A stretch of 64,000 nucleotides of DNA from Sebastes aleutianus (Eukaryota > Chordata > Actinopteri > Perciformes > Sebastidae): the NCBI GenBank assembly GCA_916700875.1, contig CAKAKS010000039.1:11449044-11513043 (forward strand). Direction: 5' to 3'. The notes under the pieces are model-generated. The model made no database searches, was not told the origin of the DNA, and saw only the letters and a list, made by a program, of their open reading frames with translations. The position numbers and the translations under genes were made by a program. Positions 32,701 through 44,470 of this stretch are shown piece by piece (the stretch's first letter is position 1; each line of letters opens with the position of its first letter).

Positions 32701-34438
32701 GTCATTGATTGGTCAGTCATTGATGGATGAAATGTGATCGATTCCTAAAGAAAACCTGCGCTGTAACTCGGTGTACTCGAAGACAAAAGAAGACAGATTC
32801 TATCCTGATGCAACCGACTTTCCTGTGTCTTTTCACTTTACCTCAGACGTGGTTAGTGTTAACCAGCATGCCACAAAATAAATTCATGTGGAACACACGT
32901 TTGTCAAAAAATGACTGACAAATTAGTATCAATGAGACTTATCATCTACAGGCTAAGTCTTACCATCGTATTCTTCACGTCCGTCCGAGAAAGAAAGGAA
33001 CAGAAGAACATTATAAAAAAGATCCCATTTGTACCCATTTTTTGATAGTATAACAAATTCAAAATGTGGGTACACTGGGGATCCATGCTAAGCAAACACA
33101 TCACAGTCCTCCTGAGCTGATCAGAGCTCACAGACTGGACTTCAAAGTGCATTTTAAACTTCACAAAATGTCCTTTAAAATCTGAAAGGCTGCTCAGTTT
33201 AGGAGGACTGTACAGTTGCAGATGGTCATGCAGAGCTGCAGGACTTGTTGCCAACAGGTCAGTGCAGTTTTTTTTCATATATTTATATTTTTATCATATA
33301 TGACACTGTCCTGATGCCAGCATTGGTGCCTGCAACAGCAGAAGGATAACGTCTGAGCAGATTTGCTTAAACGAGAGAGAGCATTATTGCACAACTTGAA
33401 TCTGGAGGGAGTCAAGCCAAACCTGTAAACATACGGATTTTTTCCAGTGCAAATAACTCTCTACAGGGGACGGAAAACCAGTTAGGCAATATTCAGAAAT
33501 GATAACTGGGATTTAGCATGGAACTCCGGACTGTACCTGGACCTAATTTTTGGGTTGATTTTATTTTTTAAACAGGGAGGAATGGTGCTACTTACCCTGA
33601 TCACTGCAAGACAGAAAGCAAAGAAATATTATTCAGACTTAATCATCAAAATACTAGCGTGAAAATTCATGCTTGACCACAGATACAGTAGTTTGACGAA
33701 ATAATCTTAACTCAAATAGAGCTGCAACGATTAATCGATTAGTTATTAAACTAATCGGCAACTATTTTGCGAAAAAAAGTCGAAATTCTCTGATTCCAGC
33801 TTCTTAAATATGAATATTTTTCAGTATTATTTTCAGTAAACTGAAAATCTTTGAGTTGTGGACAAAACAAGAAATTTAAGGACGTCATCTTGGGCAATAT
33901 TCCATCATTTTCTGACATATAAGACCAAACAAATAATCGATTAATTGAATAGTTGTCAATTATTAAATTAATCGCCAACCATTTTGATAAATGATTAATC
34001 GGTTTGAGTAATTTGTTAAGAAAAAAAAAGTCAAAATTCTCTTATTTCAGCTTCTTAAATGTGAATATTTTCTGGTTTCTTTACTCCTCTGTGACAGTAA
34101 ACTGAATATTTTTGAGTTGTGAACAAAACAAGACATTTGAGGACGTCATCTTGGGCCATTTCTCACCATTTTCCGACATTTTAGACCAAACAACTAATTG
34201 ATTAATCAAGAAAATAATCAAGAGATTAATCGACAGTGAAAATAATTGTTGCAGCCCTAAACTCAAGGTCCGCGTAGTAGCTTTTTCCAGAGCTTTCAAC
34301 TGCAAAGAGATGCTGCTGAAGTCTCTCTGAAGAACAAAAAGCTAGTAAGTCGACCTTGAGTTGTCAAACTACTCACCAGAAGGTGAAAATCTGTGAATGA
34401 AAATGTGAATGGACTTACACTTCCTCAGTGTCAGACAT
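19082..34438 (-). CDS. tnnt3: Troponin T, fast skeletal muscle (TnnT3)
   Basis: Minus-strand coding exons: 34419-34438 (MSDTEEV), 33596-33603, 32964-32972, 32300-32470, 29568-29582, 28760-28778, 28578-28623, 27855-27971, 26890-26967, 26067-26180, 24970-25082, 24710-24800, then either 23701-23741 or 22445-22485, and 19082-19118. All have GT-AG borders and matching phases. They give 292 residues. Residues 1-80 are the acidic hypervariable region, with 13-69 from the Glu-Pro exon. Then come the conserved segment (KPSAPKIPDGEKVDFD), the tropomyosin-binding helix (from about 97, DIQKKRQNKDLVELQ), the long charged central helix, and the C-terminal TnI/TnC-binding coiled coil ending KKGAAARRRK. The protein anchors troponin to tropomyosin on thin filaments and confers calcium regulation. 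The tiny 5' exons and the exclusive 3' pair are the classic TNNT3 splicing layout. It is probably one of two teleost copies, and I do not assign a or b. Confidence 0.97.
19436..20420. mobile_element. Second MITE family, copies in the last tnnt3 intron
   Basis: 19436-19860 matches 44030-44465 ('cattctgcgtgtcatgagta' versus 'cattccgcgtgtcatgagaa', 'tctcctggtt', 'aaagtcctgtgtttgttgga'). 19930-20390 matches 29960-30480 ('ttttaaacacgcggttaacg' versus 'ttttaaacacgtggttaacg'). Neither block has coding capacity. Confidence 0.8.
22445..22485 (-). CDS. tnnt3: tnnt3 alternative exon, beta-type (exon 17)
   Basis: 41 nt, acceptor tttcag, donor gtaagt. Encodes VLTHRNRIDELQK plus two bases, completed as His by the last exon. 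The ending KH-SKK matches the beta-type exon of mammalian TNNT3 as I know it. 41 nt puts the last exon in frame, so this exon must be used instead of, not with, the exon at 23701. Confidence 0.92.
23701..23741 (-). CDS. tnnt3: tnnt3 alternative exon, alpha-type (exon 16)
   Basis: 41 nt, acceptor tccag, donor gtaagt. Encodes VTTLRKRVEELSK plus two bases completed as Phe. The 'KF' ending and upstream position match the alpha-type exon. Including both 41-nt exons would add 82 nt and shift the last exon out of frame, so the pair is mutually exclusive by frame. In mammals the alpha/beta choice alters calcium sensitivity and fibre type. Confidence 0.93.
25117..26020. mobile_element. 'agtactt' repeat in tnnt3 intron
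   Basis: Starts 'gcagcggtggaggaagtact' and ends 'gtgactttacatcactgctc', whose reverse complement resembles the start, so it is TIR-like. About 900 bp, between exons 26067-26180 and 24970-25082. Confidence 0.7.
26645..26714. repeat. (ATCT)n microsatellite
   Basis: About 17 perfect tetranucleotide repeats in a tnnt3 intron. Confidence 0.97.
27070..27790. repeat. Degenerate 'agatatct / tgactagtca' array in tnnt3 intron
   Basis: Short palindromic words (gatatc about a dozen times, gactag about nine times) alternate with 'aatgtaat' and 'taattagagt'-like linkers over about 700 bp. There is no coding content. It behaves like a degenerate palindromic satellite or the inside of a MITE. Confidence 0.8.
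28065..28545. mobile_element. hAT-like MITE copy in tnnt3 intron
   Basis: Left end 'cgcacagcagttcgtgaaat' and right inner arm 'atatgtacacgaatcaatca' match the family at 16763 and 43337. The far right terminus is lost. Its right edge is only about 30 bp from the exon at 28578-28623, so it lies close to the splice donor of that exon. Confidence 0.85.
29960..30490. mobile_element. Second MITE family copy in tnnt3 intron
   Basis: Matches 19930-20390 over most of its length, including 'tgcattctcaattac', an oligo 'aaaac' run and 'taggtttagtaaaaaacatc'. No coding capacity. Confidence 0.75.
31146..31735. repeat. Tandem duplication of about 315 bp in tnnt3 intron
   Basis: 'ttgctaattaactagcactc' starts at 31146 and 31461. 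'tttttcggaagttgtgaatc' and 'tataattcccagaatgaaaa' follow in both copies in the same order. The copies differ by scattered changes and a middle segment that does not align. Confidence 0.88.
31837..31877. repeat. Perfect 18-bp hairpin in tnnt3 intron
   Basis: TTTTAGCATTTTGGGAGC at 31837-31854 is followed, after the 5-nt spacer tttat, by its exact reverse complement at 31860-31877. Confidence 0.9.
32300..32470 (-). CDS. tnnt3: tnnt3 hypervariable Glu-Pro exon
   Basis: 171 nt (57 codons, phase 1 to 1), acceptor ttgtgtag, donor gtatgt. Encodes AVQEEVVEEVEV, then Ala-Pro-Glu repeats, then a run of Glu-Pro dipeptides, then AELDTEFE. Its length is a multiple of three, so it can be skipped without a frame change, as expected for a developmentally or fibre-type regulated cassette. 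The coding DNA is a hexanucleotide array ('ggttct/ggctct' on the plus strand), so its length may vary between alleles. Confidence 0.9.
33718..34258. mobile_element. TIR element with duplicated interior in tnnt3 intron
   Basis: Left end 'gagctgcaacgattaatcg'; right end reads 'agggctgcaacaattatttt' in reverse complement. The interior carries two related halves, each with 'tcaaaattctc' or 'tcgaaattctc', 'agcttcttaaat' and 'gacgtcatcttgggc'. It lies about 115 bp 3' of the exon at 33596-33603 in plus coordinates, within the intron next to the start exon. Confidence 0.85.
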
Positions 34439-34533
34439 GGTGACAGTGGACTTTGCAACCTGGAGGCAAAAGAGAAGAAGAGGAACTTAAAGTGGGTCTT
34501 CAAGGAACGACTGAGCTGAGCTGAGCTGAGCTG

Positions 34534-34541
34534 TATTTATA
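34534..34541 (-). promoter_or_regulatory. tnnt3: TATA-like box just upstream of the tnnt3 start exon
   Basis: TATAAATA on the minus strand, about 95 bp before the start ATG, followed by four direct 'agctc' copies. It could be an alternative promoter. Against this, a pyrimidine tract ending in tccag at 34460-34461 looks like a normal acceptor for an untranslated first exon further upstream. Confidence 0.4.
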
Positions 34542-34559
34542 GCTCAGGATTAAGTTGCA

Positions 34560-36178
34560 GATGTCTTAAATATCTTGTGCCGACCCCACCCTGACCGGAC
34601 CCCACCCGGCTGCCCTGCACATATCTCACCCCCACCTCAAAAACACTTTAAAAAATCTTTATGTAGATTTCCAAAAAAGGTTTGTTCCTCATCATTTGAA
34701 ATGTTTTACTAGGATCTTGTATTCGAAAATGTGTCTGATCCAAATGGGTTTATAATTAGCGTTAAAACTTTGGGCTGAAATTGGAGCCTCAGTCCTGAAT
34801 TTGCTTCACTGACGATAAGTGAGAAGGGAGCCAAACATAGATTTGTGCCAACCGGTGGTGGTAAAGGTCGGCCTCCTGCCCTCTCCCATCACTCCGCATC
34901 CATTCGGCATCCAAGGTGTTAAAGACTTTTTATCTTTAGAAACAGCTTCTGGAAAATTCTGTCACATCTATAATCTCAGCTCAGGATGTAAAAGTCCAAA
35001 TCAAAACCCTGCAATGATAAACACACACGACCTGAATATACTCTTAATTCAATCTAGATGTCGGATTAGTTGCCCATTAGCCTCATTAGCGTGAGGACAC
35101 CATGAATGCGTCCTGACATCACAACTATTTCCAACTGACAGCTGCACGGGTCCCAGATCCGATGTCAGGAGACCCGATGCTTGAGATATAGGGTTCCTTC
35201 CTGTGCTTGACCACTACCCATAATTCCACCTTCATCTCCTTATCTGGCTCTCACATGGTTCCTTCAATCATCTTTCTGAGGCTCCCTGCTGACTGAGGCC
35301 ACTTTGCTCAGGAATTAAAATAAACCCTGAAAGGCAGCCGTGAAGGTTAAAGGGCTAATGCTGGAGGCTTCCTCCGATTTACTCTTTGAATCTCGTAAAT
35401 GCCATGATGTAATATCAGGAAAAAACACTCCACTGTGGGGGTTCTTGGCTCCTGTTCAAGATGTTAAAGTGTTTATCCTCGAAGCTATGTGCGCTTCAAT
35501 GTACACACATGCCACGCACAATTTACAGCTTCCCTAATGGACATCAATAACAATAAACCCATAACCTGCAGTCCACAACAAAGTGACAGCAATGTCCCCA
35601 ATTTAAAATATTAACACCATTCATCGCCGCTGTTCTCATGATGTTGCATAACTCATTAGTGTCATCTTCTGTCTCCTGAAGCGGAAAGCTGCTTCAGAGG
35701 CTTTAAGCCATCTGTAAATCCTTCAGGTATGAACCTCCGCAGGGTCACTGGACTCAGACCAAACCGGCACAGAAACAACAACAAAGTCCTTTAAGATAAC
35801 AGCGGATGTCCTCTGAGAATATCACAACTTTTAAACCAATGAAAGTTTCATATTTTAACATCAGCTTTACATGATTACAAACTCCAAATTTTGCAGATGC
35901 CACAAGGCCACAGAAAAGTCCACTGCTTATCAGCCTCTCAGCTGCAATCAAACACCAACACAAACTAGATTTCATCAACGTTAAAGCATCACACTCTCTG
36001 GGCTTCAAAGGGAGGCCTGTTGCTGTCTCACCCCTGACCTCGGCAGCAGCCGCTACTAGTCGTGGCAGTGATTTTAACACGTGGTCCTCAGTTTGGGTGA
36101 TGTTTTTTGGGGGAGGATATTGCGCTTGAGCTTCCTCTCTACCACTCACACACTCACTCTCTCTCCCCTCTTTCTTAC
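34560..36178 (-). other. Probable tnnt3 intron 1
   Basis: No coding exon seen. I interpret the stretch as intron 1 between an untranslated exon near 36.2 kb and the start exon, by analogy with other TNNT genes. Confidence 0.45.
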
Positions 36179-36310
36179 CTCAGAAAAGCTGAAAGAAGAG
36201 AGATCCCCGCTGGCCGAGACAGACTGTAAGGTTCTGCAAAGTTACCGCGCTGATTATGTCCCTCTGTTATAGTGACACACGATCCGCTCGGCCTCCCCAT
36301 TGGCCGAGGA
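36179..36310 (-). promoter_or_regulatory. tnnt3: Candidate tnnt3 exon 1 and promoter
   Basis: On the minus strand, a good donor (ttctgag|gtaagaaag) ends a possible untranslated exon from about 36240 to 36179. A TATA-like TATAAC lies at 36266-36271, a CCAAT box (gccaatgg) near 36299-36306, and a CAGCTG E-box at 36483-36488. The arrangement and spacing fit a muscle promoter. No transcript evidence is available. Confidence 0.45.
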
Positions 36311-36519
36311 GTCGGCCATTGAGGCGAGGCCGGGCCTGCGGTGGGGCAGGGTCCACGACTCTGGTGCCCCCCCTCCCATCGCTGGCACTCAATAAGGAGA
36401 TGGAAGGGCCGAATGCTAAGGTGGGAGGCTCAAGTTTAGAGAAGGGGGCAGCCAAGACGCCCCCCAGGTTGCTATTCTGGGGCAGCTGCATTAGGCAAGC
36501 AAATTTCATCTGGGACTGA

Positions 36520-39500
36520 GAGGTGGACGTCAGGGAAGCGAGGCAGGTGGTGATCCTGGACCTCTTAAAGAAGACTAGGACACATAAACATAATGTCCAG
36601 TCAAAGAAGGACTAGAACTTGAATAATCTGTCGATCCAAGCTGTAAATCCGTCATGTTGATCCAAGCTCCTGCTTGTTTTCTTTGACTCCCTGGTTTGCA
36701 AGAAGCAACCAGGAGGCCAAAAGTAGTTTCCCCCAGAAATCACTGGAGATACGTCAGACAGTAGGCTGTAAACATGCAAAAACAACATTAATAGACAACT
36801 GAGATTCTACACAAACAACCTCCTCCCATCAGGCTCAGTTTAGGACAAATTAAAGGAAAAATGTGCTTGAATGAGAAGAAATTAAACTTATAAATGAGAA
36901 TTGTTTGGTATAAATGTGAACATTTTGTGCTCTTTCCTCACATTGTGATCTGTAATAGTACAAATGTAAACTTATCTTGTCTTTTGTCCTTTAAAATGCC
37001 CCATTGAAGATTTAGTATTAGTCTTTTTTTCTAAGTTAAGTTGTATTAGATTGAACTACATTTATTTATCTGACAGAGAATTAGTGGTTGTGAGTTTAGG
37101 GTTTTATTTTTAGTGTAAATCAACTACCTATCTAATAGAGGAGCAGTTTGATCTGTTGCTAATGTCTTTCAGTTTAGCTGTAAGTCTAAACAAGCTGCAG
37201 CATGATTCATTCAGCAAAACTCCATCTGTGATACGAGTGCCAGATCCTGAATGATCCTCTAATTTCCTCCAGAGGGCGCTACAGTGACAGAATAACAAAC
37301 AGAGCGTCTTGGAGTGGGTGTCAAATATGCTCAAACACAAATAGACAAACCTCAGGCCTGTTTGATTTAGCTGCTGCTGATTTACAGTTGAGCCGACCTG
37401 TCTACGCTCCCGCTGCTGGGATGAAACCACTAGAACAGTTATAAACTGCATGTACAGTCTGGTCAAATAAAATGTACTCTGTCAAACTGCACAAGGAATT
37501 CCCCACAAAGGGAACTGCAATCTTTTCAATTACCTCAAAGATCCTTACACCTCCTCATTAGACCATGACCACTAAAATCCTCTTTAGGACACCTGGAACC
37601 CCAACGCTTACTCATCCCAACTCGTCACATACTGACGCTTAGTCAGACCCCTTGGCGTCACTTTTCGGTCGCAGTTAACATGCTTAATGTTGTGAAAACA
37701 AAAATAATTGCTTAGGTTTAGGCAACAAAACCACTAAGTTAGGTTTAGGAAAACAAAACTTGGTTGGGCTATAAGCTACTACGTTTGTAAAGTGGAAATG
37801 TGACTTGACGTTGTGAACATTGGATACAAACGAACAGCTGATTGTAACATGAAAGTGAAACAGTTGAAATAGTTAACTAAAAATTAGCTAAAAGTCATGT
37901 ATAAACAGTTGAAATAGTTAGCTAACACAGATTGTTGCCATAGAAACAAAGCTCAACATCCATGATAGTTTTCAGGCATTTCTGTATTATTAAGTGCCAA
38001 GTCGGATATATTGGAGCTTTTAGTTTCCCAGTTGTAATTACAACTTGGATGTTGACGTGAACACTATTTACAAGTCAGAAAATCATAATTGCGATAACTC
38101 CAAAATATTTTTTTTATCTTGTTGCACATAATTTATGTGTAGGCCTACAAATTATTATCTTGAATAATAATATTGTGAAAGCAAACTAACATGAGGCATT
38201 TAAGATCATCATTTATTCATGTATTCTGTTATTTTGTGTAGCACGTCCTTCGGGAGGAATCCTCGTGGTTCTTGTGGTCGCAACTCGTGATTAGCTTGTG
38301 GTTCTAGTTTAATAATTTCTCCTGTGTGTGTGTGCGGCATGACACTGTATGACATCCTTATTGCAGGATGTAAAAGCAGGGTCAGGGAGCGGGCATAAGT
38401 ATCATCCTTATTTTAGACAAAGGCAAGCACTGTATGTGATGTATCACAAGCTTTAAGACATTAAACTAGAGCTTGTTGTACTTTAGATATGGAGCAGATG
38501 AGCAGTTATGACCTGTTGACCAATCAGCCTTCTTGTATAATAACACAGCGGCTAATCATGCAGTTTTTTTTGTCCTTTGAGTGGTATAAGACAAACTTAT
38601 ATTTTTAATCACATCAGTGTTTTGTCCATTTTTTTGTGTTTGTTTCAGTGCTTACAGATAATTTTCACAACAAATGCGCCATAATTTAACACTCTAAAAG
38701 GGGCATTCGAATGTCAAATGCAGGACTTTTACCTATAGTTATTTATACAATTGATATGGTGTTATTTTGTCAATGCACAGTATTTTAATCCTTAAACAGT
38801 CAACTCTAACCCTAAAGGTATTTGCACACCAAGTCCGTATTTTAATCTGTCATCCGATAAAAAATGTTACGCACAGAAACCTTGCACACTGAGTCAGATG
38901 CATTTTATTATTCTATTTGTTGCGAAAATTCGCAATACGAGACAAAACTGATCTAACTTTGCGGGTACAATAGATTGCGATAGTCCCAAACGAGGCTAAC
39001 GTAACTTCCGTACTTAAGTTAGTTAAGTTGGAAATTGACATGTGCATCACGTGTTGCTGGACATTCGTAGGAAAAAGAATGAAAAAATACGTTGTTGGAA
39101 GTTGTGCTGAGCATCACGAAAAAAAAGGGAAATTCGTGTGTTTCTACACGAATCAAATATATTACATTTCGTGACTATTTAACAAACTACCGTCAGATTA
39201 GGTTGGAAAAAATGCAGAAAATCGAACCTGTTCCGAAAACTCTAATGACGGATGAAAGTTTTGGAGTCGGTGTGTAAACGTGATTGAACGTGAGGTCGTA
39301 TTTATTACCAAAGTGCGACAATTTTGGATGACAAATATGGACTTGGTGTGCAAAGGCCTTAACCCTCCATCCCATAGGATGTGAATGCTGTATTAGAACC
39401 CTTGCTACACTTAAAACACCCTTTAGGACCTTTAGAATCACATCAGTAATACCTGACATTCAAATAGGCCTCAAAAACTCCTAAAATCCCATCGAGTGCC

Positions 39501-40310
39501 CGTGAATATAATCTCTATAAACAGATTCTGCATTCACATGTAGACATATGTAGGCAACGGCACAAGATTTTTGTACCAGAAGCATTCTGGTTTCCGTTTG
39601 TTGTCCGAGTAGTATTGACCAATCACGTTTTAGCAGGATTTGGTTGAATGCAGGTAAACAGTCCGTGTGGAGAGCAAAAGAGGGGGAACGTATCGGCTGA
39701 AATGCAATCTCTGAACTAACAGGATATCGTCTGATAATGATTTTGCTTTTTATTGGTTTCAAATTAGCTTGTAGACTGGCTACTTGTGAAACAATCTGGA
39801 CGTACACGTCGTCTCTCAACTCCAACTCCAGTCTTGCATCTCTATTGCTAATCGGATTGTAAACAATGAGCAGCGCACGGAAGAGGAAGTGTTCGCCCGT
39901 ACATCCACTGGCTACACTGGAACCCCAGAAATATAGCCCCTTGACCCCAGAGGCTTATCTAACGTCAGACCAGAAGCTGATGGGATCCGAGATCCCTGAA
40001 TAGGACCATCAAAGAACCCCCCAAGAATGCTTAGAACCCACTCAAATATACTTGGAACTCCTGGAAGGACCTTTAACCACCATCATGAGCCTTGAACCCC
40101 CACCAAGCAACTCACACCTAAAACACACCAGTATGGGTGCCAAGAACATCTTCAAAAATCCCCAATCCCATCACGAACCCCTTAATTATTTCTACAGTAT
40201 CCCCAAGAGCCCCCCTGCCGGATCCCTAGTACATCCTTGAAGGACCCCTGGGTGGCCCTCGGACCCCACTTTTAGAGCCCTGAGGTGGTGAAACCTAAGG
40301 TCCTGTGGCC
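36520..40310. other. Intergenic DNA between tnnt3 and prr33
   Basis: No gene seen. It contains fragments of the two MITE families (about 37670-37800, 'ggtttaggcaacaaaaccac'; 39000-39210, right end of the hAT-like MITE with 'cacgaatcaaatatattaca'). Open frames up to 114 codons show no protein character. Confidence 0.55.
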
Positions 40311-40319
40311 TGTCCACGC

Positions 40320-40519
40320 TGCGCCTCGCCTCGCTCTGCTGTCACACCGAGCAGCTCACAGGGCTCAGGATTTATTTTTGGACTGCCATGGCGTCTGGTC
40401 CTTCCATTTGTAGGAAGGGGGGTCGAGTTGGGCTCAACATGAACCTGCCGCTCTGACACTCCGGGCTGGGACAAGCAGGCAGCAGCCGGCCGGCCGCCCC
40501 CCTAGCAGCAGTCCTACAG
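40320..40519 (+). promoter_or_regulatory. prr33: Candidate prr33 promoter and untranslated first exon
   Basis: A GC-rich island in AT-rich surroundings includes an A/T-rich MEF2-like site ('ggatttatttttggac', about 40369-40384). It ends in a good donor (tcctacag|gtaaac, 40519/40520). The next strong acceptor with an open frame on this strand is the prr33 coding exon. The link is inference. Confidence 0.3.
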
Positions 40520-43336
40520 GTAAACCAGCCGTAATTACACCTTTTATTGTCCAGATAGAGCGCATGGACGCCGTTAGCTCTGCAGCCAGAGATGTGACGT
40601 GTGTTTGGAGGGCTCGGGGTGTTTTTGCACCAGCAGGGCTGAGCTAAGTGTTAGCCTCGCACTCTTTCTACTCCCCGTGGCTTCACAACACACTCTGCCC
40701 TGTCATTTATCTGCAATGAGGCACGATGAGCACATTTTAGCTTGTAATCTTCCAGCTGTGTAATTATAGGAAATAAAGTTTGAAATTCTACGTTGAATCA
40801 ATGTTCTCTCCTGTTCTGTCAAGGGGAACCTGCCTGGAGCGCTTTGAACACCGCCAACAAGTTTTTACCTGGTACGTTCCATCTTTTTCCATCTAAAAAT
40901 GTTTGCTGTGTTTGTGTGAAGCCTCATAACTTCACTTGTTTTTGGGGCTGGATTCATTTACTTAAGGAGGCCATTGTGGACCAGCTTGGTTTTTTATTAC
41001 ACGTCTATTATTACCCTTTCCTCTTTTGAACTTGCATCCTGAAGGCGCTCCAAATGCCGAACCTACCAGAGCCTTAAAAGGAGGAGTGGGCTCTCATGTG
41101 TCAGACAGGCAGCAGGTTCATGGAGGGAAGTGGGAGGGGGGGCTTAAAAACACAACCAGCTCTGGCCTACATTTCACTGAGGTGACACACACAATAAACT
41201 GAGGATATTAAACAGTTGTTTTTGCACAGACTGCATGGTCAGTTATTATCAGAAACGTATCTGACTATCTGACATGATGCTTGTGCAGTTATTTTTATAT
41301 AAAGGATTTTTTTTGGGAGGTCAGAAGTTAAAAAATAAAAACAGTGTCACCAAATTTCTCCATCTATTTATGTTAAATTCTCATCCTCTCGTGTGATTGG
41401 GTATTCTCAGTGACAACATGTTTGACGTCACATGCTCTGCATTCACTTTCACCCTTCAGCGGATATATATACACACATCTACGTATATGAGTGTATTTAT
41501 GTGGGAAGAGACGTGAGAGGATCCTGACAAAGCTGAACTCCAGCTGTGAAAATAAAACTGTAACCTCACAGAGAAGCCTCTCTGGTCAGCATGCAAGTCT
41601 CTGATATTTAATATCAACATTTGATATGGATCAAATATTACCTCTTTAAAACAAGTAACACAAGCATAAGTGATATGTAAAGTTAAGGGTTTTCGATCGA
41701 TTGTCACGTTAGGCTATACACGAACTACACCACGGTCACATGATCGCGGGGTATAAACAACGAGGCTTTAAAGGAGGAGAGTTGGCGTGATGATGTTTAG
41801 TCATCTCATAGCCGATTGTTAGTAACCGCCTTTTTCAAAGACGATTAAGATAAAGGCTTAAAAATTCACAAGTGGGATGTTTATTGACGTATTTTATATC
41901 AACAAAACATTTAAATCTTTTCAGCTTGTGTTAACCACAGACCTTATTTCAGGCATCTCACTAAAAACTCATTGACTTACAGACGAAGGAACCGGAAGTG
42001 CTAAAATGCTAACTCATTTCCATGTTTCAGGACTCAACGCATTTTTCGTGCATTTCTTTACAAATGTTCAGCAACACACGACGTACATGTCAATTTCCAC
42101 TCCAGTCTTTTCAAAATAAAACTTTTTAGTTATGTTTAGGAAAAGATTGTCTTTGTTAGGCATAGGCAACAAACTGCTAAGTTAGATTTGGGAAAAGATC
42201 GCGGTTTGGGTTAGCTTAAGAACAGAAGTTACGTGACAAAAACTACTTAATTAGGTTTAGGAAAAGATCGTTGTTTGGGTTAAAGTAACTCGAGAAGTGC
42301 TGTAACTTAAGTACGGAAGTTACGTGACAAATGAATCAACGCTTACTTCTGGTTTCACACAAGACACGAACAGTGGTCTCCTGGGCAAAAAGTTGACCCA
42401 CCCGACTACCGGACGCCAGTAAAACATCCGCTGAAAAACTGCCATACAAAATTTAAACAAAATTATTTCTATTCTATTGTCATATTCTACAGAAATGGCA
42501 TTTGTTGAACAATTAAATATTATAAATATAATAAGCACTTTCAGTCCAAAATGGCGACAGCGGCAGCACCAGAGTTTCGTCTCTTTGCTTCTACACTCTT
42601 TGCCCTGACTTCCTCGCTACGCTGCATTTATCGCTCTTTATACTTCCTGATTCACAATTACGTGTATTACATACACATTGTTTTTGTGAGATATATATGA
42701 ATTACAGTGCATTACTTTTTGTAGGTATAGCTCCGAGCGGTGTATATGATCCTGTCATGTTACGTGGAGTTTGTTTCTGATGCCCTGATTCCATCTGATC
42801 TGCATCACAGCACTCTGATAAATTGTTTTCGTGGAAGTGATGCAGGCTGTAAAAAGCCAGGAGTCTTAAAAAAACGAAACAGGTGATTGGCCGGCTTCCT
42901 CTCTGCCTTCAAACTAAAATTAGGCAGAGTAAAAGCTTCCAGGATCAGCTGTGAGGCGGTAACATCATCCAAGAAGAGTTCAGCTCGTCTCTCCTGCTGG
43001 TTTTCCTGCTCGCAGCATTGATCCCTGGCTTTTATAAACAGCACAAACATGATGAGTCATGAGTGGAGTTTATAAGACACATGTTTTGTAACTGCATGAA
43101 AATCTCTTAAAACCAAATTACTGATTTTTATGTCTGAACCTCGGTTTTACAGACTTTTTTTGAAGGCAGAGAACGTTTCTTTTTTCCATCAGACTCTGAT
43201 GGAAAAATCTAAAAATATTTTAGATTTACATTTTTATTTATTTATTCTGTGCTTTCATTACATTTGTTTTATCTACTTAATTAAATAACTGTGTTTTAGT
43301 TTCATCTTATTTATATTCTATTTAACTCTAATCTGT

Positions 43337-43937
43337 CAGCCCAGTCGCACAGTGGTTCGTGAAATAGTTACGAAATCGAATGTATTGATTCGTGTACATA
43401 GACACAAATTTAAATTTTTTTCTCGTGATGCTCAGCATGAAATCAATTCTTATGTAATCCATGTAATTGTGAACCAGGAAGCATAAAGTCCAGCGAACGC
43501 CACATAAGGAGGAGTTTGGGGTGGATTGGTCGGTCAAAAACACCGGACCTTTGCCCAGGAGACCGCTATTCCCGTTTGAAACCAGAAGTCAAAATTGATT
43601 TATTTGTCATGTAACTTCCATACTTAAGTTGCGGCACTTCCGGTGTTATTTAAACCCAAACCGCGATCTTTTCCTAAACCTGAGTAGTTTTGTTGCCTAA
43701 ACCTAACCAAGTCGATCTTTTCCTAAACCTAACTAAGTAGTTTTATTTTGAAAAGACTGGAGCAGAAATTGACACGTGCATCACGTGTTGCTGGACATTT
43801 GCAGGTAAAAGTACGAAAAAGACTTTGCTGAAAGTCGTGCTGAGCGTCGCGAAAAAAAGGGAAATTCGTGTCTATGTACACGAATCAAATAGATTCAATT
43901 TTCTGACTATTACACAAACTGCCGTGAGACTGTGTTG
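43337..43937. mobile_element. hAT-like MITE, full copy
   Basis: Left end CAGCCCAGTCGCACAGTGG, right end in reverse complement 'caacacagtctcacggcag'. The arms are similar over about 75 bp ('gattcgtgtacatagacac' in both). Flanks 'taatctgt' and 'ggatctgt' look like a decayed 8-bp target duplication. Internal 'ttttcctaaaccta' repeats, no coding capacity. Confidence 0.87.
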
Positions 43938-44029
43938 GATCTGTACATTTTCGGTTTTATGTTGTTTTTTTAAAGCCCTTTATAACATGTTTTTGAAATT
44001 CTATTTAAATATATAAAGTCCTAACCAAA

Positions 44030-44470
44030 TCTAATGGGAAGGCACATAAATAGCACAATGTAAAATGACATTCCGCGTGTCATGAGAACGCATTTTAGCC
44101 ATTTAGTAATTTTTACACCACGAAACAAAACTACGATATCGGCCGCAGTTTCCTTAGGTTTAGGAAAAACATCATGGTTGGGCTTAAAATAAGTACGTAA
44201 ACTAAGTAAAATACGTACGGAAACAACGTAACAGAAGTATGGAAACCAGGTCACAAACGTCACTAACGTAACTTTAAAATAACTCAACACTTTGGAACAC
44301 GAACATCGGTCTCCTGGTTTAAAGTCCTGTGTTTGTTGGATCCGTCCAACTCCCATAGTGGGTGGGGAGCTGGTCTTTCCCACTTTTTATTCTACGTCAC
44401 TAGCTCTGAGCGCAGCATATTTACACGGACACTGCAGTCAGTACAGACTAAATGGCGTACAAATCCAAGC
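44030..44470. mobile_element. Second MITE family copy
   Basis: Matches 19436-19860 ('cgtgtcatgag', 'ttaaagtcctgtgtttgttg', 'cactgcagtcagtacaga'). Confidence 0.78.
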
